From assembly GCA_959347315.1 (NCBI GenBank), contig OY365815.1:13183158-13247157 (forward strand): a stretch of 64,000 nucleotides of DNA. The letters are read 5' to 3'. Origin of the DNA: Bimastos eiseni (Eukaryota; Annelida; Clitellata; Crassiclitellata; Lumbricidae). The notes beneath the pieces are model-generated. The model was not told where the DNA came from and ran no database searches. It saw nothing but the letters and a program-made list of their open reading frames with translations. A program made the translations under genes and the position numbers. Shown here piece by piece: positions 47,032-56,000 of the stretch. Every line of letters starts with the position of its first letter. The first letter of the stretch is position 1.

Positions 47032-50000
47032 CACACACATATAAAAATATATATATATATACAGTGCACACACACACATAAAAACATATATATATATATA
47101 TACAGTGCACACATTACATTGAAAATCTCTTAACAATTTTGAACTTCAACTTATTGACATTCCACTTATATCAACACAGTCCCCAGAAAGTACATTTTTC
47201 AGTAGCAAATGAGTCATCACTATTTGCTAGGATTCAGGCAATACAGAAATATTAATACATAAATCATACATCAATCAGATATATATACTTGTATATATAT
47301 ACTTACAAAGCATTCTCTTGCAACACATACGCCAAACATAATTTTTTAATATACAAATTTCACATGCACGCAGCGTCCTATAAACAGGCCACGAGTTGAG
47401 CTTACATATTTTTGTGGACGTAATCGACATTGACTCCTGCAAAGAGGACATTTGGACACCGGACAAGAAAGGAGAGAGTGAGAATAAGAGCCGTGCAACT
47501 CGTGACTATGCACAGTTTAAGAATGCCGGTGCATCGCAGGTCCAGTCGCTTTACGAGGTATCCACCAATGAAGGTACCACCTCCACCCGATGGAATAGTC
47601 GCAAAACCTAAAAGAGAAAGCATATAAAGTAAATGGTTCACTTGTAAATATAATCACCAACTATCTATCAATCCATGTAATTTATATAGCACCCCTACAA
47701 ATAACCATTCAGAGGCACTCCCTATTCATCCCAGGCTAAAGAGGAAAACCTTGAGAAGCTTATAGGAGCAGGACAGGTCACGCAGCAGAGAACGAATGTG
47801 AAAGGGAAGGCCATCCCTAACACTGGGACCCACAACTGAGAAAGCTCCATTCTGTCTGGTGGACTGCTAACCGGCGAGCAGAGGCCGAGAAATCTTTGGT
47901 ATATACACAAATGAACAACAGCCAGACAATCTTTCAACATGGGTTCCATAACTCAAAAACGTTTGTGTTATGGAAAAAAAACATTCTGTGACTTCAACCA
48001 GAGCCCTGGTGTAAGAACACACATTGACACATCACATTACAAATGTAATTGACTATGCTGTAATGTCTAGGGAAGAACTGAGTTGGAATTTTCTACCGAA
48101 TCCGAGTAATGAGCATTCAATTGCTGAGAGCCCTAGTTTCGAATATTTAAAAAGTCTAATTCTTTTGATTATTTAGTTTGGCAGTTTGCACAACTTTTAG
48201 GATTTGTTTGTTTTGCTTTAGTTTACAATAGGAAGTTGTAACTAGTAAGCACCAATAGAAGCACTTTTCTGCGTTTTTCGTAAGGTCGAATGTCGTTTTT
48301 GTAAACAAAAATAACAGTATTTGTATCGTTCTGTAAATTAACAAATCCGATTTTCGTTTCAAAACAAAAAATCAAAATGATTATTACTCAGACCCAATGT
48401 TTGTCTGCATCATGCTAAGTACTACAAAACTCACATCACATAACTGTAGGAAAACGAAAAAATTTTTACAGTCTGAATAAACTCACAAACTCTGTACTAA
48501 CCAACAAGCTGAGCAGCCCATGCGGCAGAAATACTGAACTGTGATTCGATGAACTTGGGAGCAAAAACTGTAAAACCACTTATCAGCAAACCTACAAAGA
48601 AACAAATAAAAACCTATAATAAAACAATTTGTGTAATAACAGTAAGGATCAGCAGTACAGAAAACGCATGGTAAACTCCATTCATGGCAACAAGTCATTC
48701 TGTTCTTTTGCCATTGAGAATACTTGGCCCAGTCAAAAGAAATGGTTTAGAAACCGAGAGGCAACAATAACTGGTATTTCCAAGGACATGACACGAGTCA
48801 TCCGTCTTAACACAATGTCATATAGTAACTACTATTAGTGATACAAGTAAAAAAGTATAATTCATAAAAAAAGCAGCTGCTAGACAGTGGTTAGCATGAA
48901 GGAGTGTCGATCGATAGGTCAGAGGTTCAAATCCCCACCAAAGCAGAAATTTCGTTTGAGATTTCTGTTCCATCTGCAAGGCAGACGACTAGCCATTCAT
49001 CCTCATATGCCAAGGCTAAGAAAATGAAGTCGCTAACAATTCATACGCATGGCTGCCTCATGGCTAGCTTAAGAGTATCAACTTCTTTATCTTCTTCTGA
49101 CTGACATAGCCAAACAAGAGATTGATATGCCCTGCATTGATTCAGAGAGAAGACTTGCCTTCACAAGCACCTGCCATGTTGAGGCACATGAACGTCGGAT
49201 TCATCAGCAGCAGCTTAACTGAGGTCGGAATATCCTTGAAGCTGAGGCCAAATCCTGGACTGGCCGTAGCCGACTCGGATCCACTATATGCCTCGGAAAC
49301 CCTCTGGGCTTTCAGGCTGACAGCACCTGAATCAAGGCAATTCATCGAAAAATGATCAATACCTGTGCAAAAGGTACTATACATATTCTTGAACTTTGGA
49401 ATAGCTATATAACTATATATTCCCTATACAACTTATATACTCTATTAAAGAAAAATGACAGTGGCCAAGGTACCATATATCCTTTCCAAAATCATGACGT
49501 ATTTGGAAATATACTATAAATGACACAAAATATGAATATAATTATATTATTTCACACACACATTTGTCATTATCAATGAGAACAAAAACAATTCAGTTCA
49601 TTGTTAAGTTCATTTAATTAGACCGTAATTCGTCCAACAATTGCTGTATTATATTAAAAAGTACATCATCACACTATATTTAGTAATGTACATGTAATGT
49701 AATACATTGTAAGATAGAGTAACATAATCAAATACTATGAAGGTTGAATACAGTGAAGGTTTGACCCTCTCTAAGACAGACCCTTCTACAAAGTCAGTTA
49801 CAAGCCCACAGATCGGCAGCATCGATCAGTTGTAAATGGAGAAAAAAAACTGTAATGTAATTAATTTCATTATCATTCACAGAACTGACACAGCACTATT
49901 TCAAGAGATACCTCTATATGTGCTCATAATGTAATGCAATTAGGGCATAACTGAGTAGACAATTTCCACCGAGTACCGAATCCGAGTATTTCGATGCACT

Positions 50001-53000
50001 ATTTGCCCGATCTGGGTAGAAACCAAATAGTAGTGGCAACTCTGGCCCAATTTTCGATTTTCGTCACTTTAGCCATTTTGTGTAATGAAAAATTAGCAAA
50101 ATAAATCTTTGTGCCTGTAATAACTACCAATACGACTTTAAATTTTTAATTTTCGTTTTTAGGTTGTTAAATGCCAATAAAAAAATAATTGAATTAAAAT
50201 TTGCTTATTTTTAACTATATGTATGTGTAATATTTTCCAAGGCTAATACTTCCAAATAGTCCAAAAAAACGGGATATTCAGCCGAAGCGAATGTCAGAGG
50301 CGATTTCCGGTTACACCCTAAATACAATGCTGTACAGAATTCCTTGAAAATCTTGAAGTCTTGAAATAATATGTACTCTAACATACTTACACTCATCTGC
50401 AAGCACAAAATATTATTTCAGTCTGCTTGTCTGTCCTAGTCTTCTTGTGTGTCTTCAATTATCCTATCTAGTTTTCACAAAATGAGTTGCCTATTCTAGT
50501 ATCTCTGTTCCTCTCTTTGCCAAACTAACAAGAACAACATACTTTTGCTAATTCCAAGTACTCTAACATACTTACACTCACCTGCAAGCACAAAATATTA
50601 TTTCAGTAGCTATAGTAACTGATGATTAAGAGTGCCTGTATTAATTTAGAAACTCACCGGGTAATGTTTTTGGGAATCCACAGAGTGGAATGGACAAAAA
50701 AAAGGCAAGGAGCCCACTGAACAGGAAGCCAATCCACCAAGCACCAACCCACTGAGGGTCGTTGGCTGTTATACTAACCCTACAACATCAGAAGCAATTC
50801 CTATTTAATACATCTGGACAATGATATAGCTCTTTTTGGGGGACGTCTAGAAGGCATTACCTATCACATGAAAAAGCACATGGTAACTGCACATAAAAAT
50901 TAGATCTGTTCTTTTCTTAATCCATGAATTGTTCATAACATCACTATTTTTCATTTCACATATGACTTGCTGTAGCAATTAATCAAGGCCTGTTTGTCAT
51001 CAGTGATCTCATTTTCCACTAACATCCACACAGTTCAGTGGCAAGACAAATAGCTCTCCAGGGAATAGGCTTAACTCTCTCGGGGAGTTAGATGTACTGT
51101 CAGGAAAACTGTCAAGTTTTTAGAACTAAGACCTCTTTTACAGAAAACCCAACTCTGACAGGGAAATAGGTCCACTATCACCCAAATAAAACCTCCCGTT
51201 CAACAAAATAAGGCCTTATTGTCAATGGAATAAGACCTACCATAACAGAACTTCCCAGGGAATAAGACCTCCTTCATTTCAAGGGTTAAGACCTACTACT
51301 ACCGATATAAAACCATATTGCCACTTTCCAGGAAAGAAGACCTCCTTTTCATGGAAAAAGACCTAGTACTTTACATGGAATGAGACCTGCTGGTACTTTC
51401 CATGGAATAAGACCTGCTTTTCCATGAAATAAGACATACCCCTCCTCTCATTGCCCACTTCATTCTTCAGACTGACATTATCTCAGACTGCTTCTGCTCA
51501 ATATTTTTGGCCTTTGGAACAGTATTCCTTCTTCGGATCGCTCTTTGATTTTAACTCAGAGTGCTTCTGTTTCTGCCCGTATTTATCTTTTCCCGCAGAG
51601 TTTTTACTACTGGGAGCACCTCTGATTAGGCTGCACTGTGAGAGGCTATATAGAAATCTTTAAGTAAAATACAATATTCCACAATAAGGTTGTACTGTGA
51701 GAGGCATGATATAAATCTATATTTACAATACTACATGGAATAAAATCAACCAGTACCACTTCATGAAATAAGACCTACTTTCAATTAAATAAGACCTACT
51801 TCTCCACGAAAACAGGCATACTTTGCCATGAAATCCTACTTTGCCGTAGAATATACCTACTTTTCCAGGTCCACTGAACCGATGTCACAGAAAAGTTCCA
51901 GCAATTCCCCTCCAAGGACATATCCAATCGCCGGACCAACAATCGCCATTGCATAAAATGTACCTAATACAGACAAACAAGATATAATGTAACACTGCTG
52001 TTCAAAACAATCTACAATAAGGGTATTAATAAACCAGCATATCGTATTCAAGCGTAGTGAAAGCAGACACTCTGCTGTAAGATAACGTAAATGTTAAATG
52101 TTATTAGAGCTGTACCGATTAATCGGGCCGATTATAGAGATATCGGCAATATCGGATATCAGCAAGATAATCGACCACGATATTAAGAATTATTTTTTTA
52201 TTTAATAAGATTATTTTCAGTCTATAAAAGCAAAATGACGACAGCAACATCACTGGGTCTGTGAAGGACGGCATTTCGTTCCGTTCCCATATCGTGTCGT
52301 CGAGCCAATGGCTTCTTCAGACCAATGGTTAGACAACCCACTGTGCTAGTATAGAATGGGAATGTGTCAATATAGGTCTTCTGCAGAGTGAGTCATAGTG
52401 TCTGCTTATGGGCCTAGGAATGGCTGGCCAATTCAAGCCAAAGAACAGCTGGTCAATTCAACAGAGAAACCGCTGAATTTACATCGTGGAGGCATGCCTA
52501 ATGAATACATGCTAGCTGCCAATCAGATCTCCTCGACACATGTCAGTGGCCTGAGAGGCTGAGACTAGATGGGTGGCTGAGAATAGGACAGCCATTCCTT
52601 GGCCTTTAATTACCCTGGGCACAGTTCGACGGCGGGCGGTGTGTCTAATCTATATTGCCTGCATTTTATTAGTCACTAACTACATGCATACGTCTCCTAT
52701 GGAGCAAGTGTTTGCTTGTATCACAACAATTGGCAGTAGCAGTTTGTCTATCTTTTGGAACCGGACATCTTGGGAAACACAAAGAAATAATCGGCTAAAT
52801 AATCGGGTATCGGCAAATGAATAATCGGCAAATATTAATCGGTATCGGCATAATCGGCAAAAAGTTATATCGGTACAGGTCTAAATGTTATACAATATAT
52901 CGTGAATGACCCGAACAAAGAGTTACCGTGTGTCCTCTATAAAACTGAATAGGGTCTTTTGTAACAAGTACCACATATCCTCTCAAAAAAGACCACTGAG

Positions 53001-56000
53001 CGCTCCTGAGTAGGTTCTTGAAGGGGTGCTATGTAAATGCTAAGAATGAATGAATGAATAGTATCTCATGCAACAAATACGAAATAACCTGTCAATAATG
53101 ATACAAGACCTTGTACAACAGGAACTATCTCTCAACAATTACATATTTTTGACTTTTAGGAAAGGTACTGCATATATCCAACATAGAAAACGACACGGTA
53201 TCCTCTAAAATCTTGATCTCTTAGGGAATGTATTACAACATGATATAAAATATAGAAATATATATCATATCAAAGAGGCTATTTGGCAACAAGTACCACG
53301 TGTGTCATTTCACAATGAAAGTGGATGACACAAATGCAAAATTGAAGCCCTGTACTATAATGTAATGTATAAAATGTAACCAAAAAATTGTTTAGCGCCA
53401 CTCAAATCAGCAGCGCTCTCAACTGGCATCAATTCCTGAGCAAGCGAACAGGGAAATCTTATAGTGACTCCGAAACTGGAAAGGCAAGAGGCCAGATGGG
53501 TTGTAGATGACATCAGATTAGTTTAATCAATGGCACTAATCAGTAATGCAATCATGACTTGCTCTGAGCCCCTACATGGTCTTCCACTCAGGACAGGAAG
53601 GCTTGGAAATTTTTAACTGCATTGCAGCATCTTCTAGTGATCTGTCCAGTCAAGCACCTTAGAGCACCAATGCTCAAGTCCCAGCCAGGGCAGAAATTTG
53701 TTTTCAGATTTAAGCCTTTCCTGTGCTCCCTACCTACTCAGCTATAATGAGTATAGTGACTGCACACTATCAGCGGGTACAATGGACAATGAAGGTCTAG
53801 AATAAGAAAATAGAAGCCATTAACAGTTCATACTCACGGCAGTCTTGGGGTAAGTTTAAGGAACTGCTCTTTCCCTGTCTCAGTCTGTCTGTCAGTGGCT
53901 TACTCAGTCTTTATCCAAACTGAGGACTCAAATGAAGAAGCAAGTCTTTAAAGTCCAGTGGTTTAAGTTGTCTTCAAATGGTCTTAGTTGGAACTTAGAG
54001 GCCTACACAGTATCGAAAGGTAGGGTAGGTAAATAAATAAGGTTATTTGACTTTAACGGGTAAAACTTAAACAACTGGACTTGAAAAATGGACTTATCCA
54101 GCAATTGGCGTTCTTATCTTTGAAGCCTCAACTGTATGGATTCCTTGGTGGTAAAAATTAATGACTCAGTGTGACCTGTTCCAAAACACACTATGGATTC
54201 TTGGTAAAAACTAATGATGACATAACTTGGCTAAAGGTATACCACACTTTGGATATTATACGGACTGGTCTTCTGGATAGGGACCTAATATGGATTGGCT
54301 TTGGTGCATTGTCGGTCTATGCCCTCTGTATTAGACACCGGCTTAACAGAAGTTACCAATTACCAATTACAGCAATAAATAACAATTACTGCTCATTGTT
54401 AGATGAAAAATGTCCTCTCAAACACATACAGAGGTACTAGTAATATTAGATAGATACAATCTTCAACCATTCATGCAAAGAAGCCCACACAGCTCAAACA
54501 ACCAGTATATACATATATTATCATTATAAACTATTATTTAGCTCGACTCATGATATTATTAGTGCCAGCCGAGGAATTAAGCTCCAGAAGCAATCCCCAT
54601 TGGCCGATTTGTTTTACGACTCTACTAGTTTCCCAGGAGTCTGATGATTTGTAAATGGTTTTGGAGATTAAATTTATGCCGACAGACAGTATCCACATGT
54701 TGCATAGAAACGGTCATTGGCACGACCCAAGGGAATGCGCTGTATTCCAGCTCCAGACCTTTGCTATGCTACATACTATGCTGACTTTTGCATGCTGTAA
54801 CATTGAATTTGCATCATCCCATCACATAAATGATTTTTTTCTCTTCAAACTGATGCTGTATGAGGCAGGATAAAGTACAAGAAACCATACCCTGTGTGGT
54901 ATGGTGGTTTATTCAATAGCCGTAATGTAGAGTCACACAGTTATCCATTTGACTATGTTTAAGGCATCACTGGCTAAGCTTTTACCTATTATGCATTAAA
55001 TGCATTATGCAGTCATCATCTAATACCAGTACCGTGCATCTGGTAGAAAAGCCATGTCTTAAGTTGTAGTGTATCTTTCAACAGAGCCCTGTGGGTCAGG
55101 AGACTGACAAAAGAACTTTGAATTAGGTAGGCTTAAGTAAGGTCAACATAAAACTCCCATGTATAGATGATAAATTCAATATTCAATGACGGAGTGTATA
55201 ATAATAATATATTTTTTAAATTTCAAACTGACAAACCACAGAATGATTACAAGAACGGTAGCCAGGATGTGCTCAGAATATATTTGGATACCGGGGCCAC
55301 ATTTTTTTATCATTTCAAACCTCCAGTGCAGCGCTTCCCAAACTGTGTTCCACGGAACCTTAGGGTTCCGTGAGGTGAAGACACTTGAGGGTTCAGCGGA
55401 AAACTTTCAGTGTGAACAAAAAGGCTTCAGATAATTCAAAATAAATTACACGAATTTAACTTAGGAGGCTTTTTGCTTAACATCTGTGTATGACTTTATA
55501 AGAAAGAGAATTCATATGCCATTGTCATCAATATTTGTGTTGCTATTAATCTAATCTAGGCCTAAGCCTATAATTGTCTGCATTCTACAACAAAATGTTT
55601 AGTTTTGGATGAGGGTAACATCAAAAAAATTAAGATCAAAAGGGTTCCACAACCAGAAAAGATTGGGAAACGGTGCACTAGTTGATTCACATTTCTTTGT
55701 GATTGAATATCTTTAAAATCGTCCTAACACATTTGATAATAATGTCTTGTCAGTTGCTTGAGTACACTACTCTAGTGAATGTAGCATATTAATTTATTCA
55801 GTGACAATAGTGTATGCTCAGTAACGATATTTACTATGCAATTCCAGTAGCTCAAACATCTAGATGATGCAATGTAACGTAGTGTAATCAAGCATGTAAT
55901 GTAATGTAATCAAGCATGATGAGTACCATTACCTCCCGAAACAGTACCTTCCATCCCTGTCTTCTACTCCGGACTATATCTCTGATGCCAAAATACAGAG

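Noticed and set aside
52573..52824. 83-codon frame on +
   Set aside because: Lies wholly inside the hAT element 52105-52883 and shares no similarity with a transposase.
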